Below, piece after piece: positions 1-9,176 of a stretch of 64,000 bases of DNA. Both the position numbers and the translations under genes were made by a program. Each line of letters opens with the position of its first letter. Position 1 is the first letter of the stretch. Location: the NCBI GenBank assembly GCA_947378905.1, contig CANCLV010000001.1, positions 1-64,000 on the forward strand, read 5' to 3'. The DNA is from Opitutia bacterium (GTDB taxonomy: Bacteria > Verrucomicrobiota > Verrucomicrobiia > Opitutales > UBA953). Below the pieces are notes generated by a model. That model did not search any database and was not told where the DNA came from. It was given only the letters and a program-made list of their open reading frames with translations.

Positions 1-1002
1 CCCGACGGTTATAAATTATCAGACGAATTAGAACGTCAGATTGAAGGTGAAATTATTTCTACTCAAAAGCAGCCATTAGTGGCACCCGCTCAGATCGGTA
101 AAGCGTTACGCATTAACGATGCTAGTGGTCGCTATATTGAGTACGCTAAACAGAGCGCTGGCATTGTAGACTTGTCCGGACTCAAAATCGTCATCGATTG
201 TGGTCACGGTGCGGCCTATCAAATTGCTCCGGTAATTTTCAGAGAACTGGGTGCGGAGGTCATTAAGTTAGCGGTCGAGCCCAACGGCTTAAATATTAAC
301 GACGGAGTAGGGGCTTTGCATCCTGAATACGCAGGTAAAGTCGTCAAAGAGCAGGGTGCTCATATCGGTATCTCCTTTGATGGTGATGCTGACCGTGTTA
401 TTTTTAGTGACGAAACGGGCGCTTCAATTTCAGGCGACCGCATTTTAGTTTTATGTGCCATGGCACTTAAGCAGGCCGGTCTCTTGCGCCATGATACGAT
501 GGTCACCACGGTGATGAGTAATCTTGGACTTCACGAAGTCTTACGTGCTGCAGGTATTAAAGTGGTAACATCAGCCGTGGGGGACCGACATGTGATTGAG
601 GCTCTTCGCAAAGGTGGCTACTCGTTCGGTGGCGAAAATTCGGGCCACTTGATTTTTGCTGATCATGCGACCACGGGTGACGGCATTCTGAGTGCGATTC
701 AGATTCTAAGAATCATGAAGCAACAGGGTAAGAAAATTTCTGATTTAGTGAAAGTGATGCATGAGTATCCTAGTACCTTATTAAATTTAAAAATTAAGGC
801 TAAACCTCCCATTGAATCATTAACCCAACTGCAAAAGACTATTCGCGAGGCGGACCAAGCTTTTGGTCAAGTGGGACGTCACTTAATCCGTTACTCCGGA
901 ACTGAGAATAAGATTCGTATTCTCGTTGAGCACCGCGAGAAATCGGAAGTCGATGCTTGGACGCAACGTTTCCAACAAGCCCTCGAAAAAGATTTAGCCT
1001 AA
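1..1002 (+). CDS. glmM: Phosphoglucosamine mutase GlmM, 5' end cut by window edge
   Basis: Cytoplasmic enzyme converting glucosamine-6-phosphate to glucosamine-1-phosphate for UDP-GlcNAc, peptidoglycan and LPS. The reading frame is open from base 1, so the gene starts upstream; the GTG at 79 is internal. Visible family marks are the metal loop DGDADR (bases 379-396), the sugar-binding motif GGENSGH, and the C-terminal phosphate loop RYSGTEN. The active-site serine loop lies before the window, so catalytic completeness cannot be judged. The stop codon is 2 bases before the start of the next gene, a GlmU-like protein, with glmS beyond it, so all three probably form one operon. The motif set separates GlmM from general phosphohexomutases well; the identification is firm. 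Confidence 0.95.
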   Translation, partial: PDGYKLSDELERQIEGEIISTQKQPLVAPAQIGKALRINDASGRYIEYAKQSAGIVDLSGLKIVIDCGHGAAYQIAPVIFRELGAEVIKLAVEPNGLNINDGVGALHPEYAGKVVKEQGAHIGISFDGDADRVIFSDETGASISGDRILVLCAMALKQAGLLRHDTMVTTVMSNLGLHEVLRAAGIKVVTSAVGDRHVIEALRKGGYSFGGENSGHLIFADHATTGDGILSAIQILRIMKQQGKKISDLVKVMHEYPSTLLNLKIKAKPPIESLTQLQKTIREADQAFGQVGRHLIRYSGTENKIRILVEHREKSEVDAWTQRFQQALEKDLA

Positions 1003-1004
1003 TC

Positions 1005-1889
1005 ATGCCCATTTATAACTATATCAAAACCAAAGTCTCCGTAGCGGCAGAGCCTATCGTTTCTACGCGGGCATGGGCGCAAGTTCCCCTCGCGAATATT
1101 CCCTTAGAGGCACATCATCAAACGACTCTAGCTGCGGCGGGATGCTCGTTATCTAAGGATGAAGTTGCTGCCATAAAAGTTCATCCGCAGGCTTGGTTGG
1201 ATCCGATAGAAGTAATTAAGTTTTTCGATGATACTTCGGTGGGTGAACTGCAAGATGCCGCGGGAGAAGCGGTGATTACTTTTAAGGAGCGTGGCAAAAA
1301 AATCTCTTACGCTCAAAAAAGTTTTGTGATGGTTTATAGTTGGGATATTTTGAAAGCCAATGAGCTTGCGGTAACGCTGAATACTGTCTGGGAAAATCAC
1401 GGCACCTGTCATTCATCTCTTTATGTAGATGGAAAATTATCAGTCGGCTCCGGTACAAAAATTTTACCAGGGGTAGTGATTGAGGGCGAAGTCATTATTG
1501 GTCCCAACTGTAAGATTGGTCCCAATTGTTATATCCGTGGATCCACTTCGATTGGTCAGCAGTGTCACATCGGACAAGCTGTCGAAATTAAGAATTCCGT
1601 TATCTTTAATCAGACCAATGTTGGGCACTTATCTTACATCGGGGATTCTATCTTGGGTGAGAAAGTCAACTTAGGTGCGGGTACGACAACTTCTAATCTG
1701 CGTCATGATGGGAAGACTCACGGCAGTAAGGTAGCTGATAAGCTTGTTGATACTGGCCGTAGAAAATTCGGCACGGTGATCGGTGATAATGTGCATACTG
1801 GCATTAATACCTCCATTTATCCTGGCCGTAAAATATGGCCGGGACTTACGACTCGACCTGCGGATATTGTTATCCAAGACTTACACTAA
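1005..1889 (+). CDS. GlmU-like left-handed beta-helix protein without a canonical uridylyltransferase motif
   Basis: Protein of 294 residues starting at the ATG 2 bases after glmM; a longer frame from 957 would run back into glmM and is not needed. Residues about 146-280 are hexapeptide repeats of the left-handed beta-helix type. The tail, with NLGAGT, NLRHDGK, DTGRRKFG and SIYPGRKIWPG, resembles the C-terminal half of archaeal-type sugar-1-phosphate nucleotidylyltransferase/acetyltransferases. The N-terminal 145 residues lack the usual LxAGxGTRM nucleotide loop. Its place between glmM and glmS suggests acetylation of glucosamine-1-phosphate, possibly with a separate uridylyltransferase elsewhere. 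That function is inferred from family and context. A nucleotidyltransferase relative with a diverged N-terminal domain is the alternative. Confidence 0.75.
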   Translation: MPIYNYIKTKVSVAAEPIVSTRAWAQVPLANIPLEAHHQTTLAAAGCSLSKDEVAAIKVHPQAWLDPIEVIKFFDDTSVGELQDAAGEAVITFKERGKKISYAQKSFVMVYSWDILKANELAVTLNTVWENHGTCHSSLYVDGKLSVGSGTKILPGVVIEGEVIIGPNCKIGPNCYIRGSTSIGQQCHIGQAVEIKNSVIFNQTNVGHLSYIGDSILGEKVNLGAGTTTSNLRHDGKTHGSKVADKLVDTGRRKFGTVIGDNVHTGINTSIYPGRKIWPGLTTRPADIVIQDLH

Positions 1890-1905
1890 TTACCCCTAAT
1901 ACACC

Positions 1906-3744
1906 ATGTGCGGCATCATCGGATATATCGGAACACGTCCAGCGACCCCCATCCTTATTGGCGGTCTGAAGAGACTCGAATATCGTGGATATGATTCTGC
2001 CGGTTTGGCTTTGTTGGATAAAAATGGTTTAACCACATTTAAGGCAGTAGGGAAGGTAGCACGTTTAGTGGATAAACTTCGCGGAGATTTATCACCCGAA
2101 AAACATGAGAGCTATACTGTAGGTATTGCTCACACGCGTTGGGCGACACACGGTGCGCCTACCGAAATAAACGCTCACCCGCACTTTGATAAAAGCAGAA
2201 AAATTTGCGTGGTACACAACGGTATCATCGAAAACTATCGATCGATTCGCGAAAAACTCCAGAAGCTCGGCCATAAATTTGATTCGGATACCGATACCGA
2301 AGCCTTATCAAGATTGATTGGTGTTCATTACAAAGGTGATTTACGACTAGCGGTAGTTCAAGCACTGCAACAAGTTGAAGGTGCTTATGGTATAGCTGTT
2401 TTGTCTGCCGATGAGCCCAATAAGATTGTGGTTGCACGCAAAGGCAGTCCGTTGGTCATTGGAATGGGTGACGGCGAGTGCTTGGTTGCGTCGGACGCTT
2501 CAGCATTGGTGTCCCACACTCAACGCGTTATTTATTTAGACGACGGCGATATCGGCGTAATCACACCTGATAGCGTCGATATCCGCAATCAAGACGATGA
2601 GCCGATTACCAGAGGCATCTCGGAACTCGATTTAGATGCTGGTGCCGTTGAAAAAGGAGGATTTGAGCACTTCATGCTCAAAGAAATTTTCGAGCAACCA
2701 GAGTCAGTTCGTAATGCACTTCGTGGTCGTATCGATCTTTCTGAAGGTAATTCAGTATTAGCTGGTATGCAGATGTCTCCGAAAGAGCTCGCTGAGATTC
2801 ATCGCACAATTTTAGTCGGCTGTGGTACCTCGCTTCACGCAGGGATGGTCGGTGAATACGCGTTTGAGGATGTCGCCGGAATTTCATCTGAAGTTCAACA
2901 GGCAGCCGAATTCAGATACCGTAATCCCATTGTTGATCATCATGACATGGTCATCGCGATTTCGCAGTCAGGTGAGACTGCGGATACCTTAGCGGCGATT
3001 CGTAAGGCTAAGGAAAAGGGCACGATGGTTCTTGGTCTGGTTAACGTCGTAGGTTCTGCAATCGCCCGTGAGACTGGACGCGGAGTATTTATTCACGCTG
3101 GACCCGAAATCTCAGTTGCCTCAACTAAGGCATTTACCGGCCAGGTTGCTGTACTGCTTTTAATGGCATTAAAGTTGGGTCGTAGTCGTCGACTTTCCCA
3201 AGAACACGGCGTTGATTTAGCTCAAGAGATAAACCAACTACCTGAGTTAATTGACTTTGTTCTTAAGCAAAATGATGCCATTGCGAAAGTGGCTGAGCGC
3301 ATGGCTAAATCTGATCATGCCTTCTTTATTGGTCGTGGTCCGATGCACCCTGTAGCTTTAGAGGGTGCCCTTAAATTAAAGGAAATTTCTTATGTTCACG
3401 CTGAGGGCTATCATGCCGCTGAGCTCAAGCATGGTCCGATTGCTTTACTAACTCCTGGCACACCCGTGATTGTTTTAGCAAATCAAACTTCTGTACTCGA
3501 TAAGGTTTGGAGTAATGCGGAAGAATGTAAGGCACGCGGTGCACACATTATTGCGGTAGTTACTGAGGGTCATGCAAAGACCGACCTTACTGACGACATC
3601 ATCGTTTTACCGAAATGTGGTCCGCTCGTGGCTACCATTCCGGCTGCGGTGGCCTTGCAACTCCTTGCTTACCACGTGGCGCGTATTCGCGGTTGTTCCA
3701 TCGATCAGCCAAGAAATCTAGCTAAGTCTGTCACCGTTGAGTAG
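1906..3744 (+). CDS. glmS: Glutamine--fructose-6-phosphate aminotransferase (isomerizing)
   Basis: Makes glucosamine-6-phosphate from fructose-6-phosphate and glutamine, the first step of the amino-sugar pathway. The protein has 612 residues, normal for the family. It begins MCGIIGYIG, leaving the N-terminal nucleophile Cys of the glutaminase domain (about 1-220), with the LEYRGYDSAG and HTRWATHG motifs. Two SIS sugar-isomerase domains follow (about 290-420 and 460-600), and the end has the classic DQPRNLAKSVTVE tail. The gene lies 16 bases after the beta-helix gene and no Shine-Dalgarno sequence precedes it. No glmS ribozyme-like leader has room here. Third gene of the glmM operon. Confidence 0.97.
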   Translation: MCGIIGYIGTRPATPILIGGLKRLEYRGYDSAGLALLDKNGLTTFKAVGKVARLVDKLRGDLSPEKHESYTVGIAHTRWATHGAPTEINAHPHFDKSRKICVVHNGIIENYRSIREKLQKLGHKFDSDTDTEALSRLIGVHYKGDLRLAVVQALQQVEGAYGIAVLSADEPNKIVVARKGSPLVIGMGDGECLVASDASALVSHTQRVIYLDDGDIGVITPDSVDIRNQDDEPITRGISELDLDAGAVEKGGFEHFMLKEIFEQPESVRNALRGRIDLSEGNSVLAGMQMSPKELAEIHRTILVGCGTSLHAGMVGEYAFEDVAGISSEVQQAAEFRYRNPIVDHHDMVIAISQSGETADTLAAIRKAKEKGTMVLGLVNVVGSAIARETGRGVFIHAGPEISVASTKAFTGQVAVLLLMALKLGRSRRLSQEHGVDLAQEINQLPELIDFVLKQNDAIAKVAERMAKSDHAFFIGRGPMHPVALEGALKLKEISYVHAEGYHAAELKHGPIALLTPGTPVIVLANQTSVLDKVWSNAEECKARGAHIIAVVTEGHAKTDLTDDIIVLPKCGPLVATIPAAVALQLLAYHVARIRGCSIDQPRNLAKSVTVE

Positions 3745-3752
3745 TCAGTTAT

Positions 3753-3774
3753 AACTAGGGTAAAAACCTTAGTT
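3753..3774 (+). terminator. Hairpin after glmS, no T-run
   Basis: Arms AACTAGGG and CCTTAGTT pair over 8 bases (one G-T pair) around a six-base loop, starting 9 bases after the glmS stop. There is no T-tract, so it is not a standard intrinsic terminator. It may mark the 3' end of the glm operon transcript or be chance. Confidence 0.25.
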
Positions 3775-3817
3775 GCTCAAACTTGCTGCTCACTAGTTTT
3801 GTTTAAACACATGGGGG

Positions 3818-4132
3818 ATGAAAAATCCTCCCAAATTGTCATGTCTCAAATGTCGGCAGTCAAAAGTCGTAACCGACTTTCATGAAATCCTGATTAGCGG
3901 AGAATTGCATCCTTGGTGTCACGAATGTTTACGGAAACAATTAGAGAAAAATATTGAAGCTACTTATCGACTCAAGTTGGCGACGAAGCGGCCGTGCACC
4001 CAGTGCGGTATTATATTTTCGATCCATAGTTTTCATTGGATAAAGTCTACCAAGACTCGGCATAGTTACTGTCGTGCCTGCCATGCTGTTTACATGGCCA
4101 TGCGTTATGCACGGGTGAAGGGTGAAAAATAA
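3818..4132 (+). CDS. Small double zinc-finger protein, function unknown
   Basis: 104 residues, basic, with two similar halves. Each half has a CxxC pair, then a F/H-rich stretch, then a second CxxC about 20-22 residues later (C9/C12 with C34/C37, and C60/C63 with C83/C86). This spacing resembles the N-terminal zinc finger found in front of HNH or endonuclease VII-type nucleases, but no nuclease domain follows here. The chosen ATG directly follows a GGGGG run; an ATG 7 bases earlier is in another frame that stops soon. The 3' end lies 6 bases from the encoded CCA of the converging tRNA-Lys. It may bind nucleic acid; this rests only on the zinc-finger pattern and charge. Confidence 0.6.
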   Translation: MKNPPKLSCLKCRQSKVVTDFHEILISGELHPWCHECLRKQLEKNIEATYRLKLATKRPCTQCGIIFSIHSFHWIKSTKTRHSYCRACHAVYMAMRYARVKGEK

Positions 4133-4138
4133 ATCCGC

Positions 4139-4213
<75 letters not shown>

Positions 4214-4296
4214 AATCAGCGGAAAATTAAGAGAGTGTTGTGGTGGGTTTTTTTCAAGCGAATAAAACCCGTTATAAACCCTAGTTTTGTTCGAAG

Positions 4297-4368
<72 letters not shown>

Positions 4369-4424
4369 TAACGAACCCCTTTAACAAAGAGGGTTAATCG
4401 TAATTGGTAAAGAAATAAATCGCC

Positions 4425-4988
4425 TTAGCGGTGTCCACGCTGTCTTACGGCCTCAAAGAGGCAAACCCCTGTAGAGACTGATACATTAAGGCAGGGAACC
4501 GCTCCAAGCATTGGAATACGCAGAAGGAAGTCGCAGGTCTCGGCGGTTAGATGCCTGATTCCGTCGCCCTCGGCGCCCATAACGATGGCCAGTGGGCCAG
4601 TAAGTTTTGCGGCGTAAAGCGACTGGCTGGTTTTATGGTCGCTGGTGCCGGCAATCCAGACTCCGCCTTCTTTTAATTTCACCAAAGCATTACGTAAATT
4701 ACCTGCCTGAACAATCGGTAAACTTTCGGCGGCACCGACCGCTACCTTGCGTACGGTTTCATTTACGGGTGCAGAATTCTTCTTGGTGATAACAACGAAA
4801 GCACAACCCGCGCATTCGGCTGAGCGGAGACAGGCACCCAAGTTGTGAGGATCCTGTACGCCATCTAATATTAAAATAAGTGGATTGGGATTATCTTTGA
4901 GTAAGCCCGGGATATCGTTCTCGTTATACAATTTGAGCTGACGGTTTAGGTCAGCATGTCGAGGAGCGCGATCGTCGGACCGTGGCAT
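4425..4988 (-). CDS. SpoU/TrmH family RNA 2'-O-methyltransferase, RlmB-like
   Basis: SAM-dependent ribose methyltransferase of 187 residues, probably acting on rRNA or tRNA. The three SpoU motifs are present: [28 protein letters not shown] and the knot strand [21 protein letters not shown] chose the ATG at 4988, one base after the asd stop codon; the longer frame to 5045 would overlap asd by 56 bases. The L30e-like N-terminal substrate domain of full-length RlmB (about 245 residues) is missing, leaving about 25 residues before the catalytic domain. The RNA target therefore cannot be named with certainty; a TrmL- or TrmH-type role is possible. Probably co-transcribed with asd. Confidence 0.85.
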   Translation of the reverse strand: MPRSDDRAPRHADLNRQLKLYNENDIPGLLKDNPNPLILILDGVQDPHNLGACLRSAECAGCAFVVITKKNSAPVNETVRKVAVGAAESLPIVQAGNLRNALVKLKEGGVWIAGTSDHKTSQSLYAAKLTGPLAIVMGAEGDGIRHLTAETCDFLLRIPMLGAVPCLNVSVSTGVCLFEAVRQRGHR

Positions 4989-4989
4989 G

Positions 4990-6009
4990 TTACTTACGTG
5001 CGAGCTTGTTGCGTTGGTGGAGGGCTTCTGCGATTTGGATCGCATTTAAAGCTGCACCTTTCCAGAGCTGATCACCGCTGACCCAAAGTGAAAGTCCGTT
5101 GTCAAAGAGCGAGTCCTTACGGATACGTCCCACGCCGCACTTTTCTTTGCCAGCGTAGTCTAGTGGCATTGGGTAAACTTTTTTCGCCGGCTCATCGCAG
5201 ACTTCGGAGCCTGGGAACTCGGAAATAACTTTGCGGGCGATTGCTATATCGACGGGCTTTTCAAACTCGGCGCTGATCGCGATGGAGTGGGCACGGAAGA
5301 CTGGAACGCGAACGCAGGTGGTCGAAACCTTGAGGTTTGGAAGATTCATAATCTTACGACCTTCATTAAGCATCTTCATTTCTTCTTTAGTGTATCCGTC
5401 GTCTTGGAATGAATCGACCTGAGGAATTAAATTAAATGCGATGGTGTGTGGGTAAACTTTAGGTGGCGAAGCTTCGCCCTTAACCCAGGCGCGGACTTGA
5501 GTATCGAGTTCCCGCATCGCTTCTGCACCCGTGCCTGAGACCGCCTGATAGGTTGAAGCGAAGAAACGTTTTAAACCAAAAGCTTTGTGAAGTGGGTAAA
5601 GTCCCATCAACGCAATCGCAGTGGAGCAATTGGGATTAGCGATAATACCTTTATGATTATCGAGTGCATCGGCGTTGATTTCGGGGACGACCAGTGGGAC
5701 GTCCGGATACATCCGGAATGCAGAACTATTATCGATGACGATGACGCCGCGTTTAACGGCTTCGGGGGCCAGGGACAGAGAGACAGAACCCCCAGCACTG
5801 AAAATGGCAAAATCTAGCCCCTCAAAGGCTTCAGGCTTAGCTTCTTGGACGGTCCAATCCTTGCCGCCATAACTAATCTTAGATCCAGCCGAGCGGGCAG
5901 ATGCTAGGGGGCGAAGTTCCTTTACGGGAAAATTTCTTTTCGCCATAAGTGAGAGCAATTCTTGACCGACCGCGCCAGTCACGCCCACGATGCCTATACG
6001 ATATGACAT
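4990..6009 (-). CDS. asd: Aspartate-semialdehyde dehydrogenase
   Basis: NADPH-dependent reduction of aspartyl phosphate to aspartate semialdehyde, feeding lysine, diaminopimelate, threonine and methionine synthesis. 339 residues, normal length. It shows the Rossmann start [14 protein letters not shown], the catalytic Cys at about 128 in NPNCSTA, and the substrate-binding region with RVPVFRAHS containing the catalytic His. Diaminopimelate from this pathway is needed for the peptidoglycan made by several neighbouring genes. The rlmB-like gene follows with one base between stop and start. Confidence 0.95.
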   Translation of the reverse strand: MSYRIGIVGVTGAVGQELLSLMAKRNFPVKELRPLASARSAGSKISYGGKDWTVQEAKPEAFEGLDFAIFSAGGSVSLSLAPEAVKRGVIVIDNSSAFRMYPDVPLVVPEINADALDNHKGIIANPNCSTAIALMGLYPLHKAFGLKRFFASTYQAVSGTGAEAMRELDTQVRAWVKGEASPPKVYPHTIAFNLIPQVDSFQDDGYTKEEMKMLNEGRKIMNLPNLKVSTTCVRVPVFRAHSIAISAEFEKPVDIAIARKVISEFPGSEVCDEPAKKVYPMPLDYAGKEKCGVGRIRKDSLFDNGLSLWVSGDQLWKGAALNAIQIAEALHQRNKLARK

Positions 6010-6560
6010 GTTTAGATAAATGTTTGGTTTTAAAGGGGGAGTTAGCCGAGCGCCTAAAGGTACTGGGGCTCCCAGAGGGAAAAGATTGCTTGGTTGTGTC
6101 GATTGACCAGCAAAAACTTTGGCATTTTAATCAAAATAACTGCGAAGAGTATATTATTAGCACCGCCAGGGCAGGTAAGGGCTGCGTGAGGGACTCTTTG
6201 CAGACGCCGACTGGTCTTCATCGCGTTGCAGAAAAAATCGGTGCAGAGGCAGCTTCAGGTATGATCTTCAAGGCACGTAAGCCAACTGGACAAATTTGGA
6301 GTAACATTCCAATCACCGAAGATAATTTAATCACGAGCCGGATTTTGTGGCTGGAGGGATTGGAAAAAGGATTCAATCAAGGCACGGATTCGACGGGTAA
6401 GGTTGTGGATACTAAGGAGCGTTACATTTATATCCATGGAACTAATCAGCACGAAAAATTAGGAACACCGAATAGTCACGGTTGTGTTTTATTATCTGAT
6501 AAAGATGTTACAAAACTTTTTGAAAGTGTAGCCGTCGGCACTTACGTCTACTTGAGTTAA
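6003..6560 (+). CDS. L,D-transpeptidase (YkuD/ErfK domain), start uncertain
   Basis: Catalytic domain of the peptidoglycan L,D-transpeptidase family, from about residue 29 (LVVSIDQQKLWHF) to the end. The active-site stretch YIHGTNQ followed by SHGCVLL supplies the catalytic Cys and His; the Arg usual after HGC-x is Leu here. 185 residues from the ATG at 6003. That start overlaps the divergent asd start by 7 bases and leaves no room for a promoter outside asd, so a later TTG or GTG (6024, 6090 or 6096) is possible. No clear signal peptide is seen from any start, which is odd for a periplasmic enzyme. It ends 1 base before the mrdA stop codon on the other strand. Confidence 0.8.
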   Translation: MTCLDKCLVLKGELAERLKVLGLPEGKDCLVVSIDQQKLWHFNQNNCEEYIISTARAGKGCVRDSLQTPTGLHRVAEKIGAEAASGMIFKARKPTGQIWSNIPITEDNLITSRILWLEGLEKGFNQGTDSTGKVVDTKERYIYIHGTNQHEKLGTPNSHGCVLLSDKDVTKLFESVAVGTYVYLS

Positions 6561-6561
6561 A

Positions 6562-8655
6562 CTATTCGTCCGACGGACTGTTCTTCGAGTTAAGCCACTC
6601 TTTAATCATCGCTTGCGCTACGGGACCTGCAGTTAACCCTCCCCAAGTGTTGGTATCAAGTTGGCCTTCGACTAAAACAGCGAATGCAACCTGAGGATTC
6701 TTAGCGGGTGCATAGCCGATAATCCATGCGAGGTGGGCTTTTTGTCCCGATTTATAATATTCCGCCGTTCCTGTTTTGGCAGCGAATTGGAATCCAGGAA
6801 TTTGTATAGAGCGAGCAGTACCCTCAGTGACGCAACGAATCATGCCTTCACGAATGGCGTTAAGTTGATTTCTGTTTAATCCAATCGGTCGGGAATCCTG
6901 ATGGTAGGGAATTCGCGTTGGATCGTGGAAAATAGTCGGGGTAGTGCGTGTTTCACCACGAGCGAGTGATGATGCAAAGCACGCCATGTGAAGTGGAGTA
7001 GTTAAAATAAAGCCCTGTCCAATCGCAGTAATTACAGTGTCACCGCCAGTCCAGTTACCTTGTCCGATACGCTCCTTGTAATTTGAATCAGGAATAATCA
7101 TTCTACGCGCTGGTGAAGGAAGTTCGTATGCATTCGGGTTTTCACTACCCGAAACAGCTGGATTAGTTTTTAACAGAGTTTGATCTAAACCGAAACGTCT
7201 TGCTTCTTGGGCGAGTAAATCTGGACCAACCATGAGACCTACGCGGTAGTTCCACACATTGCATGAGATAGCTAGCATTTTTTCCACATCCACCTGTCCG
7301 AAGCCGTAGGGTTCGTGTTCGGGGAAGTCGTGGTTTCCAACCCTTAAAACTGGACCGCATTCCAAAATATCATCGTAATCAATTTTTCCACTACGCATGC
7401 CGGCAATTGCAGTAATGATTTTAAAGGTTGAGCCAGGTGCGTAGAGCCCTTGTGTGGCCCGATTCATCCATCCGCCTTGCTCTTGGATTTCGTCGTAGTA
7501 CTTGCTGGTTACTTTACTGGCTAGACGGTTGGGGTTGTAATTGGGTTGGCTAACTATGGCTAAAATCTCACCACTATTTACATCCATCATGATGGCCGCA
7601 CCAGGCAATGGATTGCCGACACTATCTTTGATGGACCCCAGTGCTTTCTCCGCAGCTTGTTGGATGTTCACGTCAAGAGATAGCATACTTTCAGAACCTG
7701 TTTGAGAGGGATAACTTTCTAGGAGTTCGCGCTTATACCCAGCCGAAGTTTTAGTCCAGCGCTCCCAACCACTAATACCCTTGAGTGCATAATCATAAGT
7801 TTGCTCGACCCCTTCGGCACCTACTTTGCCGGTGTACTTTGATTTACTTAATTTTTTGAAAGAAATTTCAAAGTTGGCGTCGAAATTGGGCGGCAGCTGA
7901 TTTGAGTCTTTGACATAGCCTAAGGTGTGACAAGCCAGAGAGCCAAAAGGGTAAGATCGAATCATGTCTGATTCAATGGTGATTGGGCCATCGACCGGGA
8001 ATTGCTCAATAAATCGTGCAATCGAACGATCTGCTTCTTCGTCGGAAATTTGATTTCTTAATTCAGGGAAAGTTAAATCAGAAATGAGCGTAAATTTTAA
8101 AATTCTCGTCTCGCGCATATGTTTAGCGAGTGCAGAAGCATTGACCTCTCGCTCAGGGCTATTGGCGAGAAACTTTACTTTCTTTTTATCGCTGGGAGAT
8201 TTTTTCTGATTACTTTCATCAATCACGAACCAGATTTTCTTCAGCCAGCGATTTAGCACATTGACGCGAGCTTGTTGGTGTAAGTTTTCGTAATTAATCT
8301 TAAGGTTATCTTCTTTGTCTTTTTCAGCTTTAACTAGAGTGCGGTATTCTTTGTCAATTTCACCTTCCAAGGATAATAAATTCGCTTTAACGCTCCAGCG
8401 CACACGATTTTCAACCAAGGTTCTCCCATTTCGATCCATTATTTTTCCACGTGCAGGTGGACGCCACACAATGACTTCACTTTGAGAGTTGGCTTGGTCG
8501 ATTAAGTCTTGGGACTGAATGAGTTGACGGTAAAATAATCCACAAAAAATATAAATGAACCCTACGGCGAAGACGGTAAAGATAACGTACATCCGCCAAG
8601 GAGTGATGGGGGCGGACGGGACAGATATTTTATTAAGTGAATCGTCCGGACTCAT
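6562..8655 (-). CDS. mrdA: Penicillin-binding protein 2, elongasome transpeptidase
   Basis: D,D-transpeptidase that cross-links peptidoglycan during rod elongation. 697 residues with one N-terminal membrane segment (about 20-42), a dimerisation domain starting at the RPPARGKIMDRNGR motif, and a C-terminal transpeptidase domain. The catalytic motifs are S409-T-F-K, S464-C-N and K627-T-G. The dimerisation domain carries a lysine-rich insert near residue 165. The start ATGA overlaps the mreD stop by 4 bases, so it is translationally coupled to the mre operon. rodA, which often follows, is not present; the next gene on this side is a convergent L,D-transpeptidase. Confidence 0.95.
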   Translation of the reverse strand: MSPDDSLNKISVPSAPITPWRMYVIFTVFAVGFIYIFCGLFYRQLIQSQDLIDQANSQSEVIVWRPPARGKIMDRNGRTLVENRVRWSVKANLLSLEGEIDKEYRTLVKAEKDKEDNLKINYENLHQQARVNVLNRWLKKIWFVIDESNQKKSPSDKKKVKFLANSPEREVNASALAKHMRETRILKFTLISDLTFPELRNQISDEEADRSIARFIEQFPVDGPITIESDMIRSYPFGSLACHTLGYVKDSNQLPPNFDANFEISFKKLSKSKYTGKVGAEGVEQTYDYALKGISGWERWTKTSAGYKRELLESYPSQTGSESMLSLDVNIQQAAEKALGSIKDSVGNPLPGAAIMMDVNSGEILAIVSQPNYNPNRLASKVTSKYYDEIQEQGGWMNRATQGLYAPGSTFKIITAIAGMRSGKIDYDDILECGPVLRVGNHDFPEHEPYGFGQVDVEKMLAISCNVWNYRVGLMVGPDLLAQEARRFGLDQTLLKTNPAVSGSENPNAYELPSPARRMIIPDSNYKERIGQGNWTGGDTVITAIGQGFILTTPLHMACFASSLARGETRTTPTIFHDPTRIPYHQDSRPIGLNRNQLNAIREGMIRCVTEGTARSIQIPGFQFAAKTGTAEYYKSGQKAHLAWIIGYAPAKNPQVAFAVLVEGQLDTNTWGGLTAGPVAQAMIKEWLNSKNSPSDE

Positions 8656-9176
8656 AATAAATCATGCGCACTCGGCACTCCGATTAAATCCATTATCCAA
8701 TTCTGTGTAGTCGATAGGGGGATAATAACTAACAAGCCCATGATGCCCGAGAGGGTGGCTTGAATGGCGGCCTGATAGATGGAGTTATAGATATCGGTTT
8801 GGGCCTCACTGCTATAGGCCGCTGCTGAAAACCAGATAAGAGCGGCCAGTGCATTCACGACAACGGCTGCTTGAGTCGTTGCTAAGGTAGTTCGTAGATA
8901 GCTGCGATAGTTTCCTAATATAATTGCGATGGTTATCAGTGAGATAGCAACCGTACCGTTGGGTATCGGACGATAGGCCTCAAACATGAATCCGACACAG
9001 CCTGCGAATAGTACAGCCTGCCAGCGTTTTAATCTGCGACACGGGGCAATCAGTGTGGCTCCAGTAATAAAGTAATTAAGACCTGAACTGGCTAACGTGC
9101 TTGAAAGTAAATCAGCGACAAACAGCCAAGGGTAGGTCGCAAGAATCAAAGAAAACCAAGCCCATGGTATGCTCAT
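8652..9176 (-). CDS. mreD: Rod-shape-determining membrane protein MreD
   Basis: Small integral membrane protein of 174 residues with about five hydrophobic helices and few charged residues, in the canonical mreB-mreC-mreD-mrdA order. MreD links the cytoplasmic MreB filaments to the periplasmic wall machinery. Sequence conservation is low in this family, so the name rests mainly on gene order, size and helix pattern. Its start overlaps the mreC stop by 4 bases and its stop overlaps the mrdA start by 4 bases. Confidence 0.8.
   Translation of the reverse strand: MSIPWAWFSLILATYPWLFVADLLSSTLASSGLNYFITGATLIAPCRRLKRWQAVLFAGCVGFMFEAYRPIPNGTVAISLITIAIILGNYRSYLRTTLATTQAAVVVNALAALIWFSAAAYSSEAQTDIYNSIYQAAIQATLSGIMGLLVIIPLSTTQNWIMDLIGVPSAHDLL

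Noticed and set aside
1480..1877. Overlapping frames on both strands inside the GlmU-like gene
   Set aside because: They are shadows of the beta-helix gene with no family features.
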